Positions 8,238 to 17,082 of a stretch of DNA of 64,000 nt are shown piece after piece. The first letter of the stretch is position 1, and each line of letters starts with the position of its first letter. The translations under genes were made by a program, and so were the position numbers. The notes under the pieces were generated by a model. It made no database searches. It was not told the DNA's origin and was given only the letters and a program-made list of their open reading frames with translations. Source of the stretch: Cryobacterium sp. PH31-O1 (GTDB lineage: Bacteria; Actinomycetota; Actinomycetes; Actinomycetales; Microbacteriaceae); the NCBI RefSeq assembly GCF_030063455.1, contig NZ_JASITB010000006.1, positions 237,850 to 301,849 on the forward strand, read 5' to 3'.

Positions 8238-10019
8238 ATGACCGACCAGGCGACCCCCGCATTCTCGGGCCCGGTTTTGCAAGTCACCGACCTCACCGTG
8301 CACTTCGGTGTGGATAACGTCTGGGTGCCGGCCGCGCTTAACCTCAACTACTCGATCGAGCGTGGCAAGGTGCTTGCCATCGTCGGTGAATCGGGTTCGG
8401 GAAAGAGCGCCAGCTCGATGGCGATCCTCGATTTGCTTCCCGAAAACAGTCGGGTCTCCGGCAGCGTCAAACTCAGTGGCCGGGAGCTTATGGGGCTGAA
8501 GCCGGCGCAGATGCACAAGGTTCGCGGCGGCCAGATCGCGATGATTTTTCAAGAGCCGATGACGGCATTGAATCCGGTCTACACGATTGGGTTTCAAATT
8601 ATAGAAACCCTGCGGGCGCACTTCGGAATGTCGCCCTCGGAGGCGAAGACCCGGGCTCTGGAGCTTCTCGATATGGTTGAGCTTCCCGACCCGCTGAAGG
8701 CGTTCAACTCCTACCCGCACCAGCTCTCGGGTGGGCAGCGGCAACGTGCAATGATCGCCCAGTCCATCTCCTGCGACCCGCAACTCCTCATCGCCGATGA
8801 ACCAACGACCGCCCTCGACGTCACGGTGCAGGCAGAAATCCTCGACCTGCTGCGCAGCTTGCGCGACCGACTCGACAGCGCCATCCTCTTAATCACCCAC
8901 GACATGGGCGTGGTTGCTGACCTGGCCGACGACATTGCCGTTATGCGGCGCGGGGTCATCGTGGAACGCGGGACCGTCGACCAAATCTTCAACGAACCCA
9001 CCCACCCCTATACGATCGCCCTTCTGCAGGCCGTGCCACACCTCGGCCAGCGTGGTGACGAAGCGATCGATATGACGGCTGCTCTCGCCATCGGCACCGA
9101 CATCGTGGTGGATGCCGGGCTCGCCGCGCGCATTGAGGTGAATGAGAGGCTGGCGAAGGCTGCAGCGTCCCAGGCCCGCAATGACACCCGCGAAGTGGTA
9201 ATCAAATTCGACGACGTCGTAATTGAATACCCTAAACACGGTCGGGTGGCGGCGTTCCGCGCTGCGGATAAGGTCAACCTGTTCGTGCGCCAGGGCGAGG
9301 TGCTCGGGTTAGTGGGGGAGTCGGGTTCGGGCAAAACCACCCTTGGTCGGGCGGCCATTGCCCTTCTTCCCATCACGGAGGGTTCCCTGCACGTCGCGGG
9401 TCAGGATATTTCGAAAGCCAGTCGAGAGGAGATTCACCGGCTGCACAAGAGCGTCGGCATCGTCTTTCAAGACCCGTCGTCGTCGCTCAACCCACGGATG
9501 CCCATCGGCGACAGCATTGGGGAACCGCTCAAACTCGCTAAGGGGCTCAAGGGTGCCGGACTCAGCGCCGAGGTCGAGCGGCTGCTCGACAGCGTGGAAC
9601 TACCTCGGGCGTATCGCAGCCGTTTTCCCCACGAACTTTCCGGTGGGCAGAAACAACGCGTTGGTATTGCACGCGCGCTCTCCCTTGAACCGAAGGTTCT
9701 CATTGCCGATGAGCCGACGAGTGCTCTGGATGTATCCGTTCAGGCCAGGGTTTTGCAACTCATTCAATCGCTGCAGAAACAGATGAATTTCGCGTGCCTG
9801 TTTATCACCCACGATCTCGCCGTCATCGACGTGCTGGCCGATCGCATTGCGGTTATGCACCACGGCCGCATCGTTGAAACCGGTACACGCGACGAAATTC
9901 TTCGTTACCCGAAAGACCCCTATACGCAGCGACTCCTGGCGGCCGTACCGATTCCCGACCCCACCGAACAGCGCGCGCGCCGTGAGTTGCGCCGCGATCT
10001 CCTCGCGTCCGGGCAATAG
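8238..10019 (+). CDS. Double ABC ATPase (DppD-DppF fusion) for the second peptide importer
   Basis: A 593-aa two-cassette ATPase. Cassette 1 has Walker A GESGSGKSA, signature LSGGQRQRAMIAQ and Walker B LLIADEPTTALD. Cassette 2 has Walker A GESGSGKTT, signature LSGGQKQRVGIARAL and Walker B VLIADEPTSALD. Both have oligopeptide-type C-terminal extensions (THPYTIALL; KDPYTQRLL). It would power the permeases encoded at 4958-7531. Because the PH-domain gene is transcribed towards the permease and away from this start, the ATPase may have its own promoter in 8155-8237. Alternatively it may be read through from the permeases, with antisense overlap. Confidence 0.92.
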   Translation: MTDQATPAFSGPVLQVTDLTVHFGVDNVWVPAALNLNYSIERGKVLAIVGESGSGKSASSMAILDLLPENSRVSGSVKLSGRELMGLKPAQMHKVRGGQIAMIFQEPMTALNPVYTIGFQIIETLRAHFGMSPSEAKTRALELLDMVELPDPLKAFNSYPHQLSGGQRQRAMIAQSISCDPQLLIADEPTTALDVTVQAEILDLLRSLRDRLDSAILLITHDMGVVADLADDIAVMRRGVIVERGTVDQIFNEPTHPYTIALLQAVPHLGQRGDEAIDMTAALAIGTDIVVDAGLAARIEVNERLAKAAASQARNDTREVVIKFDDVVIEYPKHGRVAAFRAADKVNLFVRQGEVLGLVGESGSGKTTLGRAAIALLPITEGSLHVAGQDISKASREEIHRLHKSVGIVFQDPSSSLNPRMPIGDSIGEPLKLAKGLKGAGLSAEVERLLDSVELPRAYRSRFPHELSGGQKQRVGIARALSLEPKVLIADEPTSALDVSVQARVLQLIQSLQKQMNFACLFITHDLAVIDVLADRIAVMHHGRIVETGTRDEILRYPKDPYTQRLLAAVPIPDPTEQRARRELRRDLLASGQ

Positions 10020-10157
10020 CTGTCCGCAGTGGGCCCACCAAAGGGCAGCGGCTTGATACGGTAGGATAATTCCTTGGGTCACATTATGACCCCTGGTATC
10101 CATTCTTCGTCGCGCGCGAGACTCTGCGGCACTCATTCTTCGTAAGGATCTATTTTT

Positions 10158-12068
10158 ATGGCGATTGCTACACGCAATAACCTCCGAAATGTTGCAATCG
10201 TTGCTCACGTTGACCACGGTAAGACGACACTGGTTGACGCGATGCTCAAGCAGACCGACTCCTTTGCTGACCACTCACACGTTGAAGAGCGCGCGATGGA
10301 CTCGAACGAGCTCGAGCGGGAAAAGGGCATTACGATTCTCGCCAAGAACACGGCGGTCTCGTACAAGGGCATTCATGCCCATGAGGGCCCGATCACCATC
10401 AACGTGATTGACACCCCGGGTCACGCGGACTTCGGTGGCGAGGTCGAGCGCGGTCTGTCCATGGTTGACGGCGTCGTTCTCCTCGTTGACGCCTCGGAGG
10501 GCCCGCTGCCGCAGACGCGTTTCGTGCTGCGCAAGGCGCTTGAAGCCAAGCTGCCCGTTATTCTGTTGGTCAACAAGACCGACCGCCCCGACGCTCGCAT
10601 CGATGAAGTTGTGGCCGAGAGCCAGGACCTCCTCATCGGTCTCGCGAGCGACATGGCTGATGACTTTCCCGACCTTGACCTCGACGCCGTGCTCGACGTT
10701 CCCGTCGTTTACGCCTCCGGCCGTAATGGCGCCGCCAGCTGGAACAAGCCCGAAGACGGAACACTGCCCGACAACGAGGACCTCGAGCCCTTGTTCGACG
10801 CTATTCTCAAGCATATTCCGGCACCGACCTATGATGACGAGCACCCGCTTCAGGCGCACGTCACCAACCTCGATGCCTCGCCGTTCCTCGGTCGCCTCGC
10901 GCTGCTGCGCATCTTCCAGGGCACCATCAAGAAGGGCCAGACCGTGGCCTGGGTGCAGCAGGACGGCACCGTCAGCAACGTGAAGATCACCGAGCTGCTG
11001 ATCACCAAGGCTCTCGACCGCTACCCGACCGAGAGCGCCGGACCCGGCGACATCGTCGCCGTGGCCGGTATCGATAACATCACCATTGGTGAGACCCTCG
11101 CCGACCCCGACGACGTGCGCCCCTTGCCGACCATCACGGTCGATGACCCGGCCATCTCGATGACCATCGGCACCAACACCTCGCCGCTCATGGGCAAGGT
11201 CAAGGGCCACAAGCTCACCGCCCGCATGGTCAAGGACCGCCTCGATCGCGAGCTCGTCGGAAACGTCTCGCTCAAGGTCGTCGACATCGGACGACCCGAT
11301 GCTTGGGAGGTGCAGGGCCGTGGAGAACTGGCCCTCGCCATTTTGGTCGAGCAGATGCGTCGCGAAGGCTTCGAACTCACCGTCGGCAAGCCGCAGGTAG
11401 TCGTCAAGCGCGTCGACGGCAAGATTCACGAGCCGTTCGAGCACCTCACCATCGACGCGCCCGAAGAATACCTCGGCGCCATCACGCAGCTGCTCGCCGC
11501 CCGCAAGGGTCGCATGGAGAACATGGCCAACCACGGCACCGGCTGGGTGCGCATGGAGTTCATCGTTCCCTCGCGTGGTCTGATCGGCTTCCGCACGCAG
11601 TTCCTCACCGACACGCGCGGTACCGGTATCGCCAACGCCATCCTGCACGGCTACGAGCCCTGGGCCGGTACGATCAACACTCGTACGAACGGTTCCATCG
11701 TGGCCGACCGCTCCGGTGCGGTCACCCCGTTCGCGATCATCAACCTGCAGGAGCGCATGTCGTTCTTCGTGCAGCCGACCAGCGAGGTCTACGAGGGCAT
11801 GGTCATCGGCGAGAACTCGCGCGCCGACGACATGGACGTGAACATCACCAAGGAAAAGAAACTGACCAACATGCGTCAGTCCTCCTCCGACACGTTCGAG
11901 TCGATGACGCCGCCCAAGCAGCTCTCGCTCGAGCAGTGCCTCGAATTCGCCCGCGAAGACGAGTGCGTCGAGGTCACCCCGGCCGCCGTGCGCATTCGCA
12001 AGGTGGAGCTGACGGCAGCGGCTCGCTCGCGCCAGGTTTCGCGCGTCAAGAAGATGGACGCGAACTAG
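10158..12068 (+). CDS. typA: Translational GTPase TypA/BipA
   Basis: Ribosome-associated translation-factor GTPase, 636 aa, the normal family length. G1 is [10 protein letters not shown], followed by switch I ([14 protein letters not shown]), G3 [11 protein letters not shown] and G4 NKTDRPDAR. Elongation-factor domains II and III and the TypA-specific C-terminal region ([17 protein letters not shown]) follow. The start ATG 10158 has an AAGGA box 10 bp upstream. It is a single-gene unit closed by the hairpin at 12081. TypA assists 50S assembly and stress or cold growth in other bacteria. Its place after a binding-protein/peptide-transport locus is conserved in spirit with mycobacteria (typA next to lpqW). 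Confidence 0.97.
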   Translation: MAIATRNNLRNVAIVAHVDHGKTTLVDAMLKQTDSFADHSHVEERAMDSNELEREKGITILAKNTAVSYKGIHAHEGPITINVIDTPGHADFGGEVERGLSMVDGVVLLVDASEGPLPQTRFVLRKALEAKLPVILLVNKTDRPDARIDEVVAESQDLLIGLASDMADDFPDLDLDAVLDVPVVYASGRNGAASWNKPEDGTLPDNEDLEPLFDAILKHIPAPTYDDEHPLQAHVTNLDASPFLGRLALLRIFQGTIKKGQTVAWVQQDGTVSNVKITELLITKALDRYPTESAGPGDIVAVAGIDNITIGETLADPDDVRPLPTITVDDPAISMTIGTNTSPLMGKVKGHKLTARMVKDRLDRELVGNVSLKVVDIGRPDAWEVQGRGELALAILVEQMRREGFELTVGKPQVVVKRVDGKIHEPFEHLTIDAPEEYLGAITQLLAARKGRMENMANHGTGWVRMEFIVPSRGLIGFRTQFLTDTRGTGIANAILHGYEPWAGTINTRTNGSIVADRSGAVTPFAIINLQERMSFFVQPTSEVYEGMVIGENSRADDMDVNITKEKKLTNMRQSSSDTFESMTPPKQLSLEQCLEFAREDECVEVTPAAVRIRKVELTAAARSRQVSRVKKMDAN

Positions 12069-12080
12069 CCCGTAGCAACC

Positions 12081-12112
12081 CAATGCCCTCTCGGTTCGCC
12101 GAGGGGGCATTG
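12081..12112. terminator. TTCG-loop terminator between typA and efeB
   Basis: A 14-bp stem (12081-12094 with 12099-12112, one G-T wobble) is capped by the very stable TTCG tetraloop. It lies between convergent typA and efeB and may serve both directions. Confidence 0.75.
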
Positions 12113-12163
12113 TCGTGTGCTCCACTGGTCAACCGGTGAGTGTGAGACCGCAGCGGATGCGCG

Positions 12164-13495
12164 CTAGGCGAAGAGGGCGGCGCCTACGTAGCTTCCGTCG
12201 GGCGTACCTGTAGGAACAACGAACAGGGCGCTGCCGACGTGGCGAATGTACTCGTTGAGGGCGTCGTGCTTGGCGAGGTTGAGTTGCACCGTCGTGAACT
12301 GGGTTGGCGACCGCTGAAAGCTGATGAAGAATAGTCCGGCCTCGAGCCGGCCGAGGTCATCGTTTCCGTCGACGAAGTTGTAGCCGCGGCGTAGCAGTTT
12401 GGTGCCGTGATTCTGGGACGGATGCGCGAGTCGCATGTGTGCTGCGGCTCCGATGAGCGGCCGGTCTTCCCGTCCGGCCAGCGCGAAGTCGGGCTCGCTG
12501 AACTCGGTACCGCCGGAAAGAGGCGCACCGGCCCCCTTGGTGCGGCCGAACACCGCCTCCTGCTCCCGCAGAATCGTGCGGTCCCAGGTCTCAATGGTCA
12601 TGCGAATACGCCGCGCCACCAGGTAAGAGCCGCCGGCCAGCCAGGCCGGTCCGTCGGCTGCGGACACCCAAACCTGGTCGGTGACGACGTCGGGTTCCTC
12701 CGCCTTGATGTTGGCGGTGCCGTCCTTGAACCCGAACAGGTTGCGCGGGGTGGCCTGGGCAGTCGACGTCGACGAGGTGCGCCCGAAACCCAGCTGGGAC
12801 CAGCGCAGCGCGGCCCGCCCGAACGCGATCCGCGACAGGTTGCGAATGGCGTGCACGGCCACCTGGGGGTCGTTCGAGCAGGCCTGAATGCACAGGTCGC
12901 CGTCGCTGCGGCCGGCATCGAGGTCGTCGCCGGGAAAATGCGGAAGCGGCGTCAGATCGGCCGGCCGCCGGCCGACAATGCCGAAGCGATCGACGCCATC
13001 CGCTGTTTCAAACAGGGTAGGGCCGAAGCCGAACGTGATTGTGAGACCGGCTGTTGGCAGGCCCTGCGCCTCGCCGGTGTCTTCGGGCGGTGCGTCGTAG
13101 GGGCCGCTGACGGCGCCATACTCGCCGATGTCCTGGCCGGCGCTCATCGCGGCGGCGGCGATGGTCCAGTCCTGCAGCAACTCGATCAGTTCGGCCCGCG
13201 TCACGCCGGCCGAAACGTCGAACGCGGCGAAGTGCAGACGATCCTGCGCGGGTGTGACGATGCCGGCCTGGTGGCTGCCATAGAAGGGGTACACCGCCGA
13301 CGCGGATGCCGCCCCCGGCGTCGCAGCCGCTGCCAGCGCGACCCGATCCCCGGTGACTCCCAGCCCGATACCGGCGACGCTGGCTCCGGCGAGGCCGAGC
13401 AGCCCACGCCGCGACAGGCCGCGCCCCGGCGTGGCCAGGTCGGTGGACTCGGTGCGCTTGGCGGCCTGCGGGGAACGCGTCACAGCGCGGGTCAT
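12164..13495 (-). CDS. efeB: EfeB, Tat-exported dye-decolorizing (Dyp-type) haem peroxidase
   Basis: Haem peroxidase of the EfeUOB iron importer; it acts outside the membrane, oxidising ferrous iron or handling haem. A twin-arginine signal (LSRRGLLGLAGASVAGIGLG) occupies about residues 27-60 of 443. The Dyp hallmark GxxDG is seen as FGFKDGTANI, and a likely haem-ligand His region is HPSQNHGTKLLRRGYNF. The gene overlaps efeO by ATGA (13492-13495), so it is co-translated as the last gene of efeUOB. Export depends on the Tat pathway, and a tatB gene lies at 33017. Confidence 0.93.
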   Translation of the reverse strand: MTRAVTRSPQAAKRTESTDLATPGRGLSRRGLLGLAGASVAGIGLGVTGDRVALAAAATPGAASASAVYPFYGSHQAGIVTPAQDRLHFAAFDVSAGVTRAELIELLQDWTIAAAAMSAGQDIGEYGAVSGPYDAPPEDTGEAQGLPTAGLTITFGFGPTLFETADGVDRFGIVGRRPADLTPLPHFPGDDLDAGRSDGDLCIQACSNDPQVAVHAIRNLSRIAFGRAALRWSQLGFGRTSSTSTAQATPRNLFGFKDGTANIKAEEPDVVTDQVWVSAADGPAWLAGGSYLVARRIRMTIETWDRTILREQEAVFGRTKGAGAPLSGGTEFSEPDFALAGREDRPLIGAAAHMRLAHPSQNHGTKLLRRGYNFVDGNDDLGRLEAGLFFISFQRSPTQFTTVQLNLAKHDALNEYIRHVGSALFVVPTGTPDGSYVGAALFA

Positions 13496-14676
13496 AACAC
13501 GAGGGCGGCGGTGAGCTGGTTCAGCGGCTCGCCGAGCGCATTGACCTGATCGGCGAGAGCGCGAATCTCGGCCGGAGTGAGGTCGGTGTAGAGGGTGAAT
13601 GCGTCGCCGACCCGCTGGGCGTCGAGCAGGGTCTGCAGCGAGGCGAACTCGCTGTCGAGCGAGGAAGCCAGATCGGGGTCGGCCTCCAGCAGAATGTCGC
13701 GCACCCCGGAGTAGAGCACCTTGGCGCCGTCGATGTTGGCCTGGAAATCCCAGAGGTCGGTGTGCGACCAGGCCTCTTCTTCACCGGTGACCTTGCCGGT
13801 GGCGACCTCGTCGAGCAGGCCGATGGCACCGTTGGTCTGCTGCGACAGTGTGAAGCTGAGCTCCTGCACGTTCGCGTCGAGAGTCGCGGTGTCGGCGACG
13901 AGCTGCTCGGTCAGAGCGGCACGCTTGTCAGCGCTGTACGGCTCGAATCCGGCTTCGGCGTGTTCGGGCCAGAGGTCCTTCTCGATCGCGTGCCAGCCGG
14001 TCCAGTCCTGACCCTCCTCAAGGTCCGCTTCGCGCAGGTCCAGCTTCGGATCGAGATCACCGAACGATTCGGCGACCGTCTCGACCCGCTCCCAGTGCAT
14101 GCGGGTGGAGGCGTAGAGCGCGCGGGCCGCGTCGTCATCGCCGGCCACGTAAGCGATGGCGAAGGCATCCGTTCCGGTGGCTAGCTGGCTGATCTGGTCT
14201 TTGACGTACGACGCGTAGTTCTCGTTAGCGGTGTCCACCTGGGCGGCCGTGTCAGTGTTGACCACAGTGCCAGACGCCGACGGCGTGACGGTGAACGCGG
14301 CCTTGCCGATTCCATCGCCGGTCATTCCCGGCTTGCACGCAGTGAAATAGCTGCCCTCGGCGAGTTGCACGACGAGGTCGCGGGTGAGTCCGGGACCGAT
14401 GTTCTCCGCTTCGCCGACGATACGCAGTCCGTCGGCACCGAGCAGGTAGAACTCCGTGACCTGGTCGCCGGTGTTGGTGATGCTGAAGCTGGTGGCACCG
14501 GCGGGCGTCTCGGCTGCTGAGACGGTGCATCCGTCTGCGCTGCTCTCGACCGTTAGTGCCACGCTCTCGCCGGCCGGGGTGTTGGCGACACAACCGCTCA
14601 GCAGTCCTACACCGAGCAGTCCAACACCGAGCAGGCTCACGCTGCGTAGGCGGGCAGAACGAATGACACGAGGCAT
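13492..14676 (-). CDS. efeO: EfeO, iron-binding lipoprotein with cupredoxin-like and M75 domains
   Basis: Periplasmic-side partner of EfeU, 394 aa. The ATG at 14676 (MPRVIRSARL) is chosen over a longer frame because it follows an AAAGGAT box and opens a lipoprotein signal ending in LLSGC. The N-terminal half is a cupredoxin-like EfeO domain (about residues 45-135: SFSITNTGDQVTEFYLLG). The C-terminal half is an M75/imelysin-like domain with the HxxE iron-binding motif (GWHAIEKDLW). It lies 29 bp after efeU and overlaps efeB by 4 bp. It is predicted to be lipid-anchored and to pass iron to EfeU. Confidence 0.92.
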   Translation of the reverse strand: MPRVIRSARLRSVSLLGVGLLGVGLLSGCVANTPAGESVALTVESSADGCTVSAAETPAGATSFSITNTGDQVTEFYLLGADGLRIVGEAENIGPGLTRDLVVQLAEGSYFTACKPGMTGDGIGKAAFTVTPSASGTVVNTDTAAQVDTANENYASYVKDQISQLATGTDAFAIAYVAGDDDAARALYASTRMHWERVETVAESFGDLDPKLDLREADLEEGQDWTGWHAIEKDLWPEHAEAGFEPYSADKRAALTEQLVADTATLDANVQELSFTLSQQTNGAIGLLDEVATGKVTGEEEAWSHTDLWDFQANIDGAKVLYSGVRDILLEADPDLASSLDSEFASLQTLLDAQRVGDAFTLYTDLTPAEIRALADQVNALGEPLNQLTAALVL

Positions 14677-14705
14677 GGAGATCCTTTGACTGGGAAACGT
14701 GCGAG

Positions 14706-15575
14706 TTAGTGCGCGGCGAGGGGCGTGCCCGCCGACGCCTGTGATGCGCGTGTAGCGGGGCGGGTGCTCGTGCGACCGTGGCGGCTCTTGGTGATGAAGA
14801 GAGTCAGGGTTGGCACGGCGTAGGCCAGCCAAGCGAACATCTCCAGCCAGGTGGTGGCGGGGGAGAAGTTGAGGGTGCCCTTGAGCAGCGTGCCATACCA
14901 GCTGTCCGGCGGCACAGCGGCGCTCACATTGAAGGCGAGGGCATGCAGGCCTGGCAGGATGCCGGCTTCCTGCAGGTCGTGTACGCCGTAGGAGAGCACG
15001 CCCGCAGCGACGATGATGAGAATCGCGCCGGTGTAGGTGAAGAACTTGGCCAGATTGATCTTGAGCATGCCAGCGTAAATCAGAGCGCCGAGGCCGATCG
15101 CCGTCGCGATACCGAGGGCCGCGCCGAGCAGGGGCATGGTCGTCGCTCCCGTGGCCTGCACGGCGGCCCAGAGGAACAGGGCGGTTTCGATTCCCTCACG
15201 GCCGACCGCGAGAAAGGCGACGAGCACGAGGCCGAGGCCGCTGCCGACGAGGTACCTGTCGATGTTGCCCTGCAGGTGGCCCTTGAGGTCGCGGGCCGTG
15301 CGCAGCATCCAGAACACCATCCAGGTCACCAGGCCGGTCGCGACGATCGACAGCACGCCACCTATGGTCTCCTGCGCGGTGAAGGACAGCCCGTAGGTAC
15401 CGTAGGTGAGCAGGGCGCCGATGCCAAGGGCGAGGAGTACGGCGAGGCCGACGCCGAGCCAGATGCGCGCCAGCACATCACGTCGGTCGATCTTCACGAC
15501 GTAGGCGATGAGGATCGTCACGATCAGGGCGGCCTCAAGGCCTTCGCGCAGGCCGATCAGGTAGTTTGCGAGCAC
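14706..15575 (-). CDS. efeU: EfeU, FTR1-family iron permease
   Basis: Seven-helix iron permease of 289 aa. It carries the two FTR1 signature REGxE motifs: LREGLEAALIV near residue 9 and GREGIETALFLW near residue 125. These Glu residues line the iron path in the family. The GTG start at 15575 follows a GAGGA box, and an internal duplication of the helix pattern is evident. It is the first gene of efeUOB and is preceded by the DtxR/IdeR-like palindrome at 15609, consistent with repression by iron. Confidence 0.95.
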   Translation of the reverse strand: MLANYLIGLREGLEAALIVTILIAYVVKIDRRDVLARIWLGVGLAVLLALGIGALLTYGTYGLSFTAQETIGGVLSIVATGLVTWMVFWMLRTARDLKGHLQGNIDRYLVGSGLGLVLVAFLAVGREGIETALFLWAAVQATGATTMPLLGAALGIATAIGLGALIYAGMLKINLAKFFTYTGAILIIVAAGVLSYGVHDLQEAGILPGLHALAFNVSAAVPPDSWYGTLLKGTLNFSPATTWLEMFAWLAYAVPTLTLFITKSRHGRTSTRPATRASQASAGTPLAAH

Positions 15576-15608
15576 AGGAGTTCCTCGTCGGGTTCGGGCA
15601 TAAGTTTT

Positions 15609-15626
15609 GGTAAGGCTAACCTTACC
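15609..15626 (-). promoter_or_regulatory. DtxR/IdeR-type iron box upstream of efeUOB
   Basis: GGTAAGGCTAACCTTACC is a palindrome with 7-bp arms (GGTAAGG/CCTTACC) around CTAA. It resembles the actinobacterial iron-box consensus TTAGGTTAGGCTAACCTAA. It ends 34 bp before the efeU GTG. On the minus strand it overlaps a plausible -10 (TAAGGT) 16 bp downstream of TTGCGG, the right geometry for repression. Confidence 0.75.
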
Positions 15627-15718
15627 TATGCCGACTCTAGCCGCAATGCCACGACGGTGTCTAGTTATGATGTGGTTTGGGCCGAGAGATGACCCAGTAC
15701 GACAACTGAGCAGAAACG

Positions 15719-16690
15719 GTGCGTCAGCCCATGGTCATGTCCGGCAGCGGCGAGCGAATCCTGTTTTTGCACGCCCGTCCCGGCGACGAAGCGGCGCTCA
15801 CCGGCGGTACCATCGCCCGGTTGCGCGCCGACGGGGCGCGGGTCGTCGTGTTGTACACCGGAGACATCGACGAAGCGGATGCCGTGGCAGCCTCCGCGGC
15901 GCTGGCCGAACTGGGCGCGCGCAGCTGGCACCACCTACCGTCGGGCACCGCGGCTGAAATCAACCTCGCCATCGGCGCGGCCATCGAGCAATTGGATGCG
16001 ACCGCCGTTGTCGTCGGTGCCGTGGACGACGAACTGCAAGCCACGGCGACGGCCGCAGCTCACGAGGCCGGCCTGCCCGTCTTCCTGGTCCGCACGGTGC
16101 GTCAGGCTCCCGGGCAGCGCCTCGTGGCGATCGATATCGGCGACCACCTCGAGCCCAAGCTGCGGGCGCTCGGGCGTTTTCCCGCGCGCTGGCGCCTGAA
16201 CGAACGCACCCGCACCCTCGCCGACGGCACCACCGATCTGATCATTGATACCGAAACTTACTTGCGAGCGGATGCCCCGCGCCCAGCCCTCGCGCCGCCG
16301 GCGCCCGCGCCCGCTCGCCGCACGCTGATGAATCGGTCGCTGGCCGGTCTCGTGGGGCTGCTGCTGGGCATCCTCTTCGGCGTGCTGGGAACCATCGCGC
16401 ATCAGGCCACCCTGACCCTGTTTGGCGTGACGTTGCCGATCGGCCTGACGATCGCGCTCGTCGGTATCGGCGCCCTACTGCTCGGTCTGCGTCTCGTGGT
16501 GGGGGACCGGTTCGTGGTGGGCCTGGCTGCCGCCGGGCTGCTCCTGACCATTTTCGTGCTGTCCCTGCGTGGCTCAGGGGGGTCGGTGCTTGTGCCGGCC
16601 GGCCTGCCCGGAACCCTTTGGACCGTTGTACCGGCGCTTATCGCGGCGTTCGTGCTGGCGTGGCCGAAGCTGCCGCCGCGCGGCCGTTAA
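15719..16690 (+). CDS. Degenerate PIG-L/MshB-like deacetylase fused to a four-helix DUF6113-like membrane domain
   Basis: A 323-aa protein. Residues 12-180 have the LmbE/PIG-L Rossmann-like pattern (ILFLHARPGDEAALTGGTIA), but the family signature AHPDDE reads ARPGDE. The zinc-binding His is Arg20 and the catalytic Asp is Gly22; only Asp23-Glu24 remain. The later HxxH-type zinc ligand is not evident. Residues about 205-320 form four hydrophobic helices. In M. tuberculosis the order is mshB, Rv1171 (small membrane protein), fdxC, dapC, and here the first two appear as one fused chain before fdx and dapC. I infer a pseudoenzyme and not an active mycothiol deacetylase. The GTG start 15719 lacks a clear RBS; ATG 15731 or 15737 are alternatives. 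Confidence 0.7.
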   Translation: MRQPMVMSGSGERILFLHARPGDEAALTGGTIARLRADGARVVVLYTGDIDEADAVAASAALAELGARSWHHLPSGTAAEINLAIGAAIEQLDATAVVVGAVDDELQATATAAAHEAGLPVFLVRTVRQAPGQRLVAIDIGDHLEPKLRALGRFPARWRLNERTRTLADGTTDLIIDTETYLRADAPRPALAPPAPAPARRTLMNRSLAGLVGLLLGILFGVLGTIAHQATLTLFGVTLPIGLTIALVGIGALLLGLRLVVGDRFVVGLAAAGLLLTIFVLSLRGSGGSVLVPAGLPGTLWTVVPALIAAFVLAWPKLPPRGR

Positions 16691-16749
16691 GGCGTCACGA
16701 TCGGGGGGCGTAGAATTAGGAGTCCGCTCTCGAAGGGAATCCCAAGCCT

Positions 16750-17073
16750 GTGACGTATGTGATCGCTCTTCCCTGCGTTGATGTGAAAGATCGTGCCTGC
16801 ATCGACGAATGCCCGGTGGACTGCATTTATGAGGGCGAACGCTCCCTCTACATCCACCCGGACGAGTGCGTCGACTGCGGAGCCTGCGAACCGGTTTGCC
16901 CGGTCGAGGCCATCTACTATGAAGACGACCTGCCCGAACAGTGGGCCGACTATTACAAGGCCAACGTCGAATTCTTCGACGACCTCGGCTCCCCCGGCGG
17001 CGCGGCCAAGGTCGGCGTACTCGCCAAGGACCACCCCGTCATCTCCGCGCTGCCGCCGCAGGTTGCGCACTAA
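16750..17073 (+). CDS. fdxA: 7Fe ferredoxin (FdxA/FdxC type)
   Basis: Small cytoplasmic electron carrier of 107 aa, the usual length of actinobacterial 7Fe ferredoxins. The N-terminal Cys pattern [18 protein letters not shown] and the second motif [17 protein letters not shown] provide ligands for one 3Fe-4S and one 4Fe-4S cluster. The tail carries the family's conserved acidic and hydrophobic stretch. The GTG start at 16750 has a GAAGGGA box upstream. It is followed after 9 bp by dapC, the same pairing as fdxC-dapC in mycobacteria. Confidence 0.95.
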   Translation: MTYVIALPCVDVKDRACIDECPVDCIYEGERSLYIHPDECVDCGACEPVCPVEAIYYEDDLPEQWADYYKANVEFFDDLGSPGGAAKVGVLAKDHPVISALPPQVAH

Positions 17074-17082
17074 GCAGATTTC

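Noticed and set aside
7528..8241. Rightward 237-aa frame between DppC and the double ATPase
   Set aside because: The composition is shadow-like and it lies antisense to a PH-domain protein with clear membrane segments and a family match.
10053..10092. TTGATA and a small GGGTCA/TGACCC hairpin as the typA promoter and operator
   Set aside because: No -10 hexamer falls at an acceptable distance from TTGATA, and a 6-bp hairpin is expected by chance.
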